Source: Bos javanicus
Taxonomy: Eukaryota; Chordata; Mammalia; Artiodactyla; Bovidae
DNA length: 64,000 nt
Assembly: GCF_032452875.1 (NCBI RefSeq)
Contig: NC_083870.1
Coordinates: forward strand, 4,030,001-4,094,000
Reading direction: 5' to 3'
Below, one piece after another: positions 45,985 through 56,445 of this stretch. Below the pieces are notes generated by a model that was given only the letters and a program-made list of their open reading frames with translations, did no database searches and was not told where the DNA came from. The translations under genes were made by a program, and so were the position numbers. How positions within the stretch are numbered: position 1 is the stretch's first letter; the number at the start of each line of letters is the position of its first letter.

Positions 45985-46342
45985 AACAGAATTTGGACTG
46001 AATGCTTATGTCCTCAAAATTGGTATGTTAAAATCCTAATGCCCAGATGTGATGGTGCAATAAGGCGGGAGTTTGGGGAGGTACTCGGAACAGAGCCCTT
46101 GTGATTGAGATTAACTGTCCAATAAGAGACCCCAGTGAGCTCCCTTGTCCCTTCGGCCATGTGAGGTCACAGTGAAAGGTGCCACATGTGTACCAGGGAG
46201 CAGAATATCACCAGACCCTGACTCTGCCAGCATTCTCATCTTGGAATTCCCAGCCGCCAGACCGGGATGAGTTTCTGCTGTTTTTAAGCCACCCAGCCTA
46301 TATATGTTTGTTAAAGCAACCTGAGTGAACTAAGACATACCT
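45985..46342 (+). mobile_element. MST/MLT1-type MaLR LTR
   Basis: ttggactgaatgcttatgtc, tatgttaaaatcctaatgcc, cggccatgtgaggtcacagt, tatcaccagaccctgactct and cttggaattcccagccgcc, ending gtgaactaagaca. It has the same layout as the LTR at 43540 but is more diverged from it than a recent pair would be, so they are probably separate insertions. Confidence 0.82.
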
Positions 46343-47740
46343 TTCAAACTCATCATTTTGGGGAAAAAAAGGAAAGAGACAGGGTGATTGGAATTCCAGA
46401 AACCTGACTTTGAAAAGTAAGACCTTTAAGGATATAGGGAATAAAAGTTTGTCATATAAATTTATTTCCAAGAAGACATTTTGAACCCATTTTATCTCAT
46501 ATGGAAAAGATCTAATTTCTTTGAGAAGTCAGAGGACAGCCAGAGAGGAGAAGGATAGAATTAGATATTGTTATGGGTCTCTAAAAACGGTCTCTGCATC
46601 TCATTTCCCCCTATTCCACTCTCAGGTTTTAAAGTCACGCACCCTTGAAAGGTGTTCTTGCAGCATCCTGGTGCTGTAACAGCAGGGTGGGAATGGACCC
46701 ATGTCTTCTCCAAGCACAGACTCTGCAGTCAGCCTATCAATGTTCTCATAATCCCACCGTGGTTCTGGAGAACAACTATGTTGGATGCCTCTCGGGAGGA
46801 GCTCTGAAGTAACAGTCACTGTCCTGAAAAGGTCTGTAGTTGAGGTCTAAGGAAGATATGGTATAACTTCCCTGGACTATTGATCAAGATCAAACACCCG
46901 CATGGATGCTAGATGAAGTTACAGATGTTGGGGATGAGGTGTGTGTCCTGGGAAATCATAGTGACTATGTGAATTAATTGGGATCATTGGACAGGAGTAT
47001 CCTTCAAGCATCATGATGGGTTGAAGATCTGCTAAGTGCCCGACATAGTCATTTTCATGGAATACTGAGGCTGCAACAGATCTGCCTTGGAATATGGAGG
47101 CCAATTCCTCTTTCCTTAGTTCCCTGAAGTCCCCTCAGCCATCTAGTATGACAGGCATACCTTCTATTTACAACACCATTATGGAAATTGATGGAGAAGT
47201 CACTGGCCTCAAGGAATTTTGAAGCTCCTGTTTAGCTATTCACCTTTCTTTTGCTAGAGGACTTTGTTCTGTTCCTCCATAATGCCTTTCTTCAGCTTAT
47301 TCTTCTGTAAAAGGTGAGAACACTATTTGCATACTATTTATAGAAAGATGGAAAGGCACTAGATGAACATATGGGCTCTAATAGACTTTGAGTTCTTTGG
47401 AAAAAGTTGCTGAACAAGGACAATACACTTTTTTTTAAACTGACCATTCTATGTATAGTGAGTTATTTAACAACTGTGTCCTTTTTTTTTTCGTACAAGA
47501 TGTCATGTCATGTTTTTGCAAGAGTTTCAGTGAACAGGAGGGCTCATCAATTTCAACCTAAAGCTATTAAAATGTTACTTTGTTAGCAATAATTAAGGTG
47601 TGCAGCCAGAGCTCCCTGTAGATCACACTTGGAGTCAGGCTCATATTTTTCTCCTATTGTACCTTAGGGGTCTTAAATTTTTAAATTGTCAGGTAGTCGA
47701 GGAGGAGGAATAAGTTGGAGGCCAAGCAAGGAAGGAGAAA
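46343..47740. other. unassigned non-coding sequence
   Basis: About 1.4 kb with no recognised repeat or gene. A T-run sits at about 47483-47492. Confidence 0.35.
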
Positions 47741-47745
47741 GAGAA

Positions 47746-47783
47746 GAATATAGAAGTAACAAATGAATATAGAAGTAACAAAT
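47746..47783. repeat. 19-bp tandem duplication
   Basis: The unit gaatatagaagtaacaaat occurs twice in a row without mismatch (47746-47764 and 47765-47783). Probably a recent slippage or duplication event. Confidence 0.95.
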
Positions 47784-48199
47784 GAATCTCTTTCTCTGAG
47801 CCAATACCCTCATAAGAGTCTTTAAAAAATTATTTTCTCTTAGATTTAAGTTGTTGAAATGTTTCCAACAAGATTTTATTTGATTAAAATTTTTTGTTAG
47901 ATTTGTGAAGTCATCAGAGGTAGTTGCTAAAATATCCTGCTGGCTGATGAAATATCTGACAGGGTAGTAGCTCCAAGAAACGTCATGTCCTCTATGCTGC
48001 GTTTTCTTCATACTCCTGTTCTCTTTCTTAACCTTATTTCCCTTCTCAGATTCTATCTTTAGCTAAACAGGAAAGCTCCACATGCTTACTGTTTTTCTTC
48101 TGTGCCCTTGTGCAACCCTCCTTACCACAACAAAATCATAGTCACCAGAAAACGTGTCAAGGAAGGTTTCCTATAGATATTTGGTTACACCACATTTTG
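47784..48199. other. unassigned non-coding sequence
   Basis: No recognised repeat. A 112-codon minus frame (47673-48011) crosses the tandem duplication and lacks motifs. Confidence 0.3.
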
Positions 48200-48420
48200 A
48201 GGGGCCTTCCTTGGTGAGGCAGTGGTAAAGAATCTGCCTGCAATGCAGAAGACACAGGAGATGTAGGTTGGATCCCTGGGTTGGGAAGATCCCCTGGAGG
48301 AGGAAATGGCAACCCACTCCAGTATCCTTGCCAGGAAAATCCCATGGACGGGGGAGCCTGGCAGGCTAGAGTCCATGGGGTTCCAAAGAGTCAGACACAA
48401 TCGAGCACACATGCACGCAC
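48200..48420 (+). mobile_element. Bov-tA SINE
   Basis: Head ggccttccttggtgaggcag and body ending tcagacacaatcgagca. Flanking sequences (cacattttgagg, cacagatttagagg) may be a decayed target duplication. Confidence 0.94.
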
Positions 48421-48727
48421 AGATTTAGAGGACATAGGATATTGAAAAGAAGGCTCGTGGAAGTTTAGAACCCAAGCCATGGGGGAACAGAAGCAAAAAA
48501 GATGGGAACTTTGAAATCTGATAAATAGAGCTAGCTGCACAGTATAATGCTGATAATGGGTGAAAATATTTTCTTGTATTCCTGTTACTCATTCTCCCTA
48601 AGTATATAACAACCATAGGATATTTCCCACACTGTGCATTGAAGATGCTTTTGACCATGAAAGAGATTTGGGAGCCTGCTTTTGTCAATCTATGGCCTAG
48701 AAGTTCAATGCAATTAAAATAATCCCA

Positions 48728-48905
48728 AATTTGGAGCTGAGAGGCCCAGGTAATATTAACTGTGTGACTTTGACCTCAGCATCTAAAAGCCTCCTTTCCT
48801 CCATGTGTTAAATGAAGACACTTCCTACTTCAGAGTGTTATTATGAGAATTAAGCGAGATAATGAAAGAATGTTATAGATCATAAAGTACTATACCAAAA
48901 TTATT
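48728..48905 (+). repeat. MIR SINE
   Basis: aactgtgtgactttgacctc, cctcctttcctccatgtgtt and attatgagaattaagcgaga in MIR order. Confidence 0.55.
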
Positions 48906-48914
48906 TTGGTTAAG

Positions 48915-49128
48915 TTCTTCAGTAGATTGAATTCTTAGCCCCAGTTCTTCGCCCTTCCCTGGACACACAACGCTAGTGATCTGTCTTGGTTTGGCAATAA
49001 AATGTGGGCAGACAATTGCCAGTGCTTCATCTAAGCCTAAAGAGGTATCAGTTATTTCTGCTCTCCCTCTTGTGTCTCTGCCATTGTCATGAGAAGATGA
49101 TGTGCAAATCTCATCAAGACACAGATTG
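48915..49128 (+). repeat. possible MLT1-type LTR fragment
   Basis: aaaatgtgggcagacaattg, gagcctaaag-like and ctctgccattgtcatgagaa blocks recall an MLT1 LTR. Diverged, and cut by the following Bov-A2. Confidence 0.35.
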
Positions 49129-49346
49129 CTGGGACCCGTAGGCTGCAGTCCATGGGGTCACTAAGAGTCAGACACGACTGAGCGACTTCACTTTCACTTT
49201 TCACTTTCATGCATTGGAGGAGGAAATGGCAACCCACTCCAGTGTTCTTGCCTGGAGAATCCCAGGGACGGTGGGGCCTGGTGGGCTGCGGTCTATGGGG
49301 TCGCACAGAGTCGGACACGACTGAAGCGACTTAGCAGCAGCAGCAG
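49129..49346 (+). mobile_element. Bov-A2 SINE, 5'-truncated
   Basis: Sense Bov-A2 missing most of its first monomer. It has the cactttcacttttcactttc linker, a whole second monomer and an AGC tail (49333-49346). Confidence 0.93.
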
Positions 49347-49807
49347 GAGCACCCCTAGAGATTCTGATTAAGTTTGGGATAGAAACTTTTAACTTGCCTT
49401 TTTACTAAGTTCCAAAGTGATGATGCTGGTTATTTCCAGTCTTTCTTCCTTCCCTCCCTCTTTTCCCTATCTTCTTCCTTCCTTCCTCCCCCTACTTCCT
49501 CCCAGTGGTACATCATTGCTATATCTGTTTTGTGTTCTAAAACAGACCAAGAAGAACAGTCTCATGCCATCAAGGACTGGTGTGGCTGAATTTGAAATTC
49601 GCCTTCAAAAATGTTTTTGAAGATTAGTTAAAGAAATTCCCCAGAATGTTGAACAGAAGAGCAGAGAGAGAGAGCAGGGAGACACATGGAGCTCTGGGAA
49701 CCACTGGCTTAGAGCCACCAGCTGAGCTCAACCTGTATCAGCCCCTCCCAGGAAGCCTGAAGATGTGTGAACAAAATACATGCTTATGGTTGCACACTGC
49801 TGAGATT
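49347..49807. other. unassigned sequence with pyrimidine tract
   Basis: 49438-49504 is almost pure C/T on the + strand (ttccttccctccctcttttc). The remainder is unassigned. The homopyrimidine run might adopt triplex structure in principle. Confidence 0.5.
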
Positions 49808-50120
49808 TGGTAGTTGTCATAGCTCAGTTGGTAAAGAATCTGCCTGCAATGCAGGAGACCCTGGTTCGATTCCTGGGTCAGGAAGATCCCCTGGAGAAAG
49901 GAAAGGCTACTCTTATTCTTGGGCTTCCCTTGTGGCTCAGCTGGTAAAGAATCCACCTGCAATGTATGAGACCTGGGTTCGAGACCTGAGTTCAGTCCCT
50001 TGGTTGGGAAGATCCCCTGGAGAAGGCTACCCATTCCAGTATTCTGGCCTGAAGAATTCCATGGACTATACAGTCCATGGGGTCACAAAGGGTCAGACAT
50101 GACTGAGCGACTTTCACTTT
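49808..50120 (+). mobile_element. dimeric Bov-tA SINE
   Basis: A left tRNA head with shortened body (to about 49920) is joined to a complete right Bov-tA beginning gggcttcccttgtggctcag. It ends in a ctttcactttcttttctttc tail. Same design as 14904-15241. A small internal duplication (gggttcgagacctgagttca) lies in the right head. Confidence 0.9.
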
Positions 50121-50337
50121 CTTTTCTTTCACACAGCCATAGCTGACCAATACAAGTAATTGCTCTGACAAGTCATAAATAAAAGAATATATGATCGTCT
50201 TCTCAATAACAAGTTCTGAAAGTGAGGCAAGAGGCAGCTCTTGCATTAAAACATGATCACTTGGCATTTTTAGAGTTTTTTCTGTTTATTAAGTATTTAG
50301 TTTGCTCTTTACAACAACATTGCAATGAAAATGACAT

Positions 50338-50426
50338 CTTCCCAACCCAGGGATCAAACCTGCAGTTCGTATACCTCCTGCATTGGCAGGTGGATTCTTT
50401 ACCACTAGCGCCACCTGGGAAGCCCT
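50338..50426 (-). mobile_element. Bov-tA fragment, tRNA part only
   Basis: Only the tRNA-related region is present, reversed (cttcccaacccagggatcaa to ccacctgggaagccc). Flanks TGAAAATGACAT (50326-50337) and TGAAGATGACAT (50427-50438) match at 11 of 12 bases, so the short copy appears to be a full insertion rather than a remnant. Confidence 0.92.
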
Positions 50427-50446
50427 TGAAGATGACATAGGAACTT

Positions 50447-50718
50447 TGCTGCTGCTAAGTCGCTTCAGTCGTGTCTGACTCTGTGTGACCCTATAGACGG
50501 CAGCCCACCAGGCTCCCCCGTCCCTGGGATTCTCCAGGCAAGAACACTGGAGTGGGTTGCCATTTCCTTCTCTAATGCATGAAAGTGAAAAGTGAAAGTG
50601 AAGTCGCTCAGTCGTGTCCAACTCTTAGTGACCCCATGGACTGCAGCCTTCCAGGCTCCTCCGTCCATGGGATTTTCCAGGCAAGAGTACTGGAGTGTGG
50701 TGCCATTGCCATTGCCAT
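50447..50718 (-). mobile_element. Bov-A2 SINE
   Basis: Two reversed Bov-A monomers and the gaaagtgaaaagtgaaagtg linker, starting with a CTG run. It breaks the copy-A sequence between ataggaactt and atacctttgg. Confidence 0.95.
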
Positions 50719-50789
50719 ATACCTTTGGAAATTGAGGCACAAATAAGGTAAGTAATTTGCCAGATGTCACACAGGTAGCAGGTGACGCA

Positions 50790-50968
50790 GGTAACAGGTG
50801 GAGACTCGAGGCGCAGGTTTGATCCCTGGATCAGAAGGATCCCCCGGAGTAGGAAATGGCAACCCACTCCAGTAATTTTGCCTGGAAAATTCCCCGAACA
50901 GAGGAGCCTGGTGGGCTACCATCCATGGGTCTCAGAGACATGACTTAGCAACTAAGCATGCACACAAC
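50790..50968 (+). mobile_element. Bov-tA SINE, 5'-truncated
   Basis: Begins within the tRNA B-box region (gcaggtttgatccctggatc) and continues through the body to gacatgacttagcaactaag. It cuts off copy A of the local duplication on its right. Confidence 0.9.
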
Positions 50969-51504
50969 AGCCTCTAAAATGCGATGTAATAGTAACTTTC
51001 CCCAGGGAACAATCCGCTCACCTTGATATTTCTCATGTTTCCCCTGCTCCATGCTATTCCCTACTCAGTCTCTTTGCTCTCACCCTAAATGTTCCAGAAA
51101 CTCAACTGAAGAAACTGAAGTGTTCTACCAAGCAGGTTTTAAGGTTGAATTCTGAATTTGGCCACATGAGTCACTGATGATTGAGTAAACTTATTCCTAT
51201 TGGTCTATTTGACAAACTAGTATGGACCTGTGATACAAAGATGATGTGCCCAAGAGCAGGAAGGGAGGGAGGAAAGAAATGAAGGAGGGAGGGAGGAAAA
51301 GGGAGGAAGGATGGACTTGCAGAGCCCCATGGAGTCTGATGAACTCTCTCTGTTCAATGACCCACAGATTCAGTTTTTATAGACCTCCCCCAAGTGTCTG
51401 CATGAAGGATGGGAGAGCCAGTGGGGCTGCATTTGCTCCTTTAGGCTCTATTCCATGTTTGAGCAACTCTTTATCCACTGTGTACGTGTAGCAGACAACC
51501 TCCA
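50969..51504. other. unassigned sequence with purine tract
   Basis: 51259-51311 is an almost pure A/G stretch (gaagggagggaggaaagaaa). The rest is unassigned. Confidence 0.45.
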
Positions 51505-51630
51505 CCTCTAAACTGCAAGCTTCTCAAAGGTAGAGATCTTTATTTTGCTAAGAGATACAACTCAAACTCCCACAGTAGTGCTTGGCACACACTAGGCATT
51601 CAAGATACACTTGTCAAGTTGAAAGTGAGC
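51505..51630 (+). repeat. L2-like LINE tail
   Basis: actgcaagcttctcaaaggt, gcttggcacacactaggcat and tcaagatacacttgtcaagt follow the L2 3' terminal order. Confidence 0.5.
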
Positions 51631-51926
51631 TGAACTACCCCAAGGCCAGGCCATGCAAATCATCGGGGAACATCATGTTACTGGGCAGATAAACCGTCAT
51701 CCCATCCTCACCAAGCCCAACCCCCATGGGTATGATCAAACTGCTCCCAGTTCCCACTGCCACCCCATGCCTACCACTAGATGCAACACCCAATCATGAG
51801 AGCTGAATAGTTCACGTACTATATCCAATTACTTCTTTTTCTTTTAAATCCTTTTTATTAACTCTTTCATTTTCCACTTGGCTTCATTCCCTTTAAGTCT
51901 TTACCCCTCCATTATCCCTTACCATC

Positions 51927-52107
51927 AAAACATGATCACTTGGCATTTTTAGATTTTTTTTTTTTTTTTGCTGTTTATAAAGTATTTAGTTTGCTGTTTA
52001 TAACAACATTGCAATGGAGATATCATAGGAACTTTACACCTTTGGGAACTGAGGCATGGAGAAAGTGAGTAATTTGCCAGAAGTCACCCAGGTAGCAGGT
52101 GGTGGAA
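51927..52107 (+). repeat. local direct duplication, copy B (uninterrupted)
   Basis: Counterpart of 50248-50783 without its SINEs. It carries an expanded T-run at about 51953-51969 not present in copy A. Its right half is a MIR (52015-52107, minus) with ggaactgaggcatggagaa and gaagtcacccagg. Confidence 0.75.
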
Positions 52108-52229
52108 CTGAGATGTAAACTTGCTGACAGGAGCATTTTTTCTGCTGCCCCACAATGCCTGAGAAGTGTTTGATTCCTTTCGGGGCCAGTGTTAAAGCAA
52201 TAGTTCAACAAAGCCTATCTGAGTCTCTG

Positions 52230-52870
52230 GGACTACAATGCGGCATGTTAACTGCTATTCTCCATCAAGGTGACAAGGCTTTCCCATGCTTCTAGAAGAT
52301 TCTACAGCTTGCAAAGCACCTTCAAGCACAGAGTTCCATTTGATAACGGAAAACTGTCTCTGCTTAAAGTGATGGCTTTCTTACCAGATTCCCTTCAGTT
52401 CAGTAAGAAAAAAAGCACCCAGAATGTCACAGTGATAAATAATGCTACAACCATTCTGCCACTCTCCAAGTCCAGTGAGCTGCAGCCCTAAAAAAGCAAA
52501 GATGAGTCTCAGGGTCCCCAGTTGGAGTCTGGAAGTGAGATAATAGACAGTGGAACAGGAGAAAGGAGCAAGAGGCGGCAAGAACAGAAGCCTCCACACC
52601 ACCAAGGCAAATGCTGACAGGAGTGTGCACAGTAAAATATTTTACTACGAAGCAGAATTACTCCAAAGACTGATGGACTTGCTCGCGAGACCCACTCACA
52701 TTTATGAAGGTCATAAGTTACAGACGCCCAGCTCACTCACAGGAGCGCAGCCATCACCTTTTATGGGTGAAACTTCCTGCAATATATTAAACTCTCCAGA
52801 AAACAGACACGGGGTTTATGGCAAACGATAACTTTAATGCCTAGAAACCATTCGGTGATTTTGGGAGGAT
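52230..52870. promoter_or_regulatory. candidate conserved non-coding block
   Basis: Repeat-free, mixed composition, with cttttatgggtgaaacttcc, gcaatatattaaactc and aaacgataactttaatgcc. Overlapping short frames on both strands at 52270-52831 carry no known domain. Weak call from texture alone. Confidence 0.25.
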
Positions 52871-53267
52871 TATTAGTAACAAGGGCAAGATGTTGAGTCG
52901 TTTCCAGGCTCCGGGCTCTCTCTCTTTCCTGCTTGCTCTCACCAAGCCTCCTTTCTTTGCATCCTAGCTAGAAACCTGGACCCTGAATCCCGTTTGAGAC
53001 AAGAGGGGGTATAAGAAGGATGTGTGCTGAGGTGGGAAGATCTTTACTGGATGAAAGGCAGTTAAGCCCTGGAGAGAAGAGGTGCTGAGGGGGATCTTTA
53101 GCTGAAATTAAGACTGTCCTTGGGAATTCTTAAAGGGCAGGTAACCAAAGAGACATACAGTATCAAGGCAACTTGTTACAAACAATAAAGAGCTGTCGCT
53201 GAATGAATTGCTTCCCTCATTTGGAGGAAGTTATAAAAGGGAGCAAGGCTGGGGTCACTGTCAGTGC
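52871..53267. other. unassigned non-coding sequence
   Basis: No recognised feature. Confidence 0.35.
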
Positions 53268-53279
53268 TTTGATCTGTAT

Positions 53280-53590
53280 CAGGTCAGTTCAGTCGCTCAG
53301 CCGTGTCCGACTCTTTGCAACCCCATGCATTGTATGCAGCACGCCAGGCTTCCCCGTCCATCACCAACTCCCTGAACTTGCTCAAACTCATGTCCATTGA
53401 GTTGCTGATGCCATCCAACCATCTCATCCTCTGTCGTCCACTTCTCCTCTTGCCTTCAATCTTTCCCAGCATCAGGATCTTTTCAAATGAGTCAGCTCTT
53501 CACATCAGGTGGCCAAAGTACTGGAGCTTCAGCTTCAGCATCAGTCCTTCCAATGAATATTCAGGACTGATTCCCTTTAGGACTGACTGG
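53280..53590 (-). mobile_element. BovB LINE 3' fragment
   Basis: Reverse BovB tail piece. The minus frame at 53284-53472 has GKIEGKRRSGRQRMRWLDG-like sequence, and 53500-53712 has EYSLEGLMLKLKLQYFGHLM. It is of the older type. The 12-mer TTTGATCTGTAT flanks it at 53268-53279 and 53591-53602, though its first bases also occur in BovB. Confidence 0.93.
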
Positions 53591-53824
53591 TTTGATCTGT
53601 ATAATTTAGAGGAATCCCAGAGAGTCTTCCCCATCAAAATCTGATGGCTCTGAGTTGGTTTATTCCAAGCCCACTCACAAACCTGGGCTTTCAGACTGCA
53701 AGCTGATGGCACTGTTGGAGGGCAGAGGTCACTGGAAGCTGGGCTAGCAGATCAGGGCAGGAGGAGTCTGCAAGTGTCTCTACCCTGCTGACAGCGTCCC
53801 TTCTGGGGCCGGGGAGGGGCCAGA

Positions 53825-53925
53825 ACACCAGACTGGGAGTTAGGAGCTGTGTGTGGAAGTCACAGCCTGGGACAACAGATGCACCCCTGCAGCTCTCGGG
53901 GCCTCAGTTTCCTCATCCATAACAG
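53825..53925 (+). repeat. MIR SINE fragment
   Basis: accagactgggagttagg, then ggcctcagtttcctcatcca. Confidence 0.55.
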
Positions 53926-54107
53926 ATGCTCCCATGGAGTCCTTTGACTCCATATTCTCTGACTGGGGCTTCCTGGGACTTCTGACCCAACATGCACTGA
54001 TGGTGCTCAGAATCGGGTCTCCAGGTGACATTGAGACTCTTTTGTTTTCCTCGGGGGCCTGCTTTTAAAAAGCATGTGCCTATCATTCTTGGTGACTGGA
54101 CTGAACT

Positions 54108-54360
54108 GCTTACACTTATAACTGCTTACTGCGTGCCACATACTGCTCTAAGGGCTTCATACACACAACTTCACTTAAGCTCACAACATCCCTGTGAGAT
54201 AAAGATTATGGTTAACCCCAGTTTACAGATGAGGAAATCAAGGCATGAAAGGAAATTGAGGAAATCAAGGCATGAAAGGAAATTAAGGGCAAGCCTGCCC
54301 AAGGTCTTAAAAGGAGTAAAGAGCAGAGCTTGGATTTAAAACTTACTCAACCTGGCTTCA
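54108..54360 (-). repeat. MIR SINE with internal tandem duplication
   Basis: Reverse MIR in full order (gcttactgcgtgccacatac, gctcacaacatccctgtgag, cagtttacagatgaggaaat, cctgcccaaggtc). A 27-bp segment is repeated exactly at 54231-54257 and 54258-54284. Confidence 0.75.
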
Positions 54361-54399
54361 GAATTCGACATTAAGCAACTGTGATTGTTAAATCCTGCT

Positions 54400-54600
54400 C
54401 CAGGTCAGTGGTTCACAGATGTGTGTGTGTGTGTGTGTGTGTATAATCTGTGGAGTTTCTAAAGCATTCAAGTTCTGATCCTTTTCTAGGGATTCTGATT
54501 TAGTAGTTACAGAGTGCATCCCAGGATTCTGTACCTATATCAAATTCCAGAGCAAACATTTGGAAGGCTACAGAACTCTGAGGAAGACTGTTTCAAAGTA
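54400..54600. repeat. MER5-like remnant with (TG)n
   Basis: ggtcagtggttcacagatg at the left, tagggattctgatttagtag inside, and a (TG)11 run at about 54420-54441. Confidence 0.5.
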
Positions 54601-54728
54601 TCTCCAGGTATTTTAGGAGGCTATTTGGGGGGTTAGGGACAGAGTAGAGGGTGGACAGCATCTCCCCTATCTTTGAAGAACTCACCATCTAGTCAGGGAG
54701 AAACCTCAACATAGAGTGCATTAAAACA

Positions 54729-55200
54729 CAAGACATCCAACAACAGCTGAATGGATAAGGAAGATGTGGAATATGCACATATGCAGTGGAATGCTACTTA
54801 GCCATAACAAAGAAGGAAAGTTTGCCATTTGCAACAACATGGATGGACCTGAAGGGTATTATGCTTAGTGCAATAAGCAAGGCAGAGAAAGACAAATATT
54901 GTATCTTATCACTTAGACGTGGAATATAAAAAATAAATATAATAAAACAGACAGACTCACCAATATAGACAACAAATTCCTTGTTACCAGTGGGAAGAAG
55001 GAAGGACGGAGGGGCAAGATGAGGGTGAGGGACTACTATCTATAAAATCAATAAACTATAAGGATATATTGTACAACATAGGGAATATAGCCAGTTTTTA
55101 TAATAACTTTAAGTAAAGTGTAAACTGTAAAAATATTGAATCATATGTTGTACACCTGAAACTAATATTATAAATCAACTATACCTCAATAAAAAAGGAA
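54729..55200 (+). mobile_element. L1 LINE 3' end (old)
   Basis: Sense L1: ORF2 end (gctgaatggataaggaagat, ggaatgctacttagccat, aacatggatggacctg), then a 3' UTR with gtacacctgaaactaatatt and atacctcaataaaa, and an A-rich tail. Not open. Confidence 0.88.
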
Positions 55201-55945
55201 ATTATATATTAAAAAACAAAATGCAAAGCATTTGGGGACATTCTCACCTTCCCACCAGGATGCTGGTCTTTTTAGCCCACTCACATACGACTCAAGAAGC
55301 AGCCATCCCACCACTATCTAGCACATTAGGACAAGTGCCCATCTCTGGGTCCTGCCACCGCTTCTCTGATTCCATTGCCTTCCGCTCTTAACACTGGGTC
55401 CCACTCCAGCTCCAGGACTGGGGTGCCAGATTTCTCCAGGGAGTCAGTGATGGTGTGAACTCAAGGCTGACTCTGCTTCCCCTTTCTCCATGTCAGTGCC
55501 GGAGAGAAAGGGCCACTGCAAAGTTGTTTGTGCCTTGAGGGGTAGCCTTTAGCCAGGGTGAACACTCTCCCATAAGTCCTGCTCATGTAAGGAGCCAGGC
55601 AATGTAATGGCATATTTGTTTCTTCTATATATAAAGAAGAAGTTAAAAAAAAAAAAAAAGGCACTTCCAATTGCTTAGAAACCCGAAAGTACTTTTTGCT
55701 TTCCTCCACTGCACATGTGGGTGAAAATGCACAAGTGGCATCTCTCAGTGTGACATAGATTTCTCCCACCCCCACCTTGCATCTGAACCCAGGGTAATCC
55801 TAATCTGACTGTGACTCTTGGTTGGCTAGAAGGGCATCTGTATCTCCCACCACGCCTCTCTGCCTGTTTCCGTTTTAGATCATCTGTTCCCAGAGGGCAG
55901 GAAGTGATGTCTATTAATACAAGCCTCATTCTGTAATTCTCACTG
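55201..55945. other. unassigned non-coding sequence
   Basis: An A-run at about 55645-55659 without a recognisable SINE in front. Minus frames at 55461-55775 and 55675-56016 overlap and have no motif. Confidence 0.35.
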
Positions 55946-55947
55946 GT

Positions 55948-56157
55948 GTGCGTGTGCTCAGTCACGCCGACTCTTGTGACCCCACAGGTTGTATCCTGCC
56001 AGGCTCCTCTGTTCATGGGATTTTCCCAACAGGACTACTGGAGTGGGTTGCTGTTTCCTCCTGCAGGGGCTCTTCCTGACCCAAGGATCTAACCCTCATC
56101 TCCAAGGTCTCCTGCATTGCTGGCTGATTCTTCACTGCCGAGCCACGAGGGAAGCCC
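55948..56157 (-). mobile_element. Bov-tA SINE
   Basis: Reverse copy from the body (gctcagtcacgccgactctt) to the tRNA head (ccgagccacgagggaagccc). Confidence 0.92.
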
Positions 56158-56160
56158 TGA

Positions 56161-56278
56161 GTTTTGGGCTGCACCTCCCAGCATTTGGGACCTCAGTTCC
56201 CCAACCAGGGAACAAACCTGCACCCCTGCATTGGAAGGTGGCGTCCTACCCACTGGACTGCAGGAAGGTTCCAGTTCC
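56161..56278 (-). mobile_element. CHR-type tRNA-Glu SINE fragment
   Basis: ccccaaccagggaacaaacc, gcattggaaggtggcgtcc and cccactggactgcaggaagg are the reversed tRNA-related head of a CHR-type SINE, directly next to a Bov-tA in the same orientation. Confidence 0.75.
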
Positions 56279-56445
56279 CCTGGACATGGGAACGTAATGC
56301 AGACATTGCTCCTGGGTTAGACTCATTAATGCTTATCCTACTTAACACTTATGAATTCACTCTATGTGCTGCAGTGTCTTGAAGTAAGTTGCAGACATGG
56401 GAATAGCATTAGTATGCCAGACACATTACCATCTAATCTTAGTTC

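Larger units (their letters stand above)
50248..50783 (+). repeat. local direct duplication, copy A (with SINE insertions)
   Basis: Left arm 50248-50337, middle arm about 50439-50446 and right arm about 50719-50783 match 51927-52107 in the same orientation. The longest exact block is 27 bases (50248-50274 with 51927-51953). A Bov-tA fragment and a Bov-A2 lie inside copy A only, so they came after the duplication or were absent from its source. Confidence 0.75.

Noticed and set aside
43540..46342. The two MaLR LTRs considered as a pair bounding one provirus
   Set aside because: They are strongly diverged from each other, and the interval holds an inverted L1 and unassigned DNA rather than gag or pol sequence. 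They look like separate solo LTRs.
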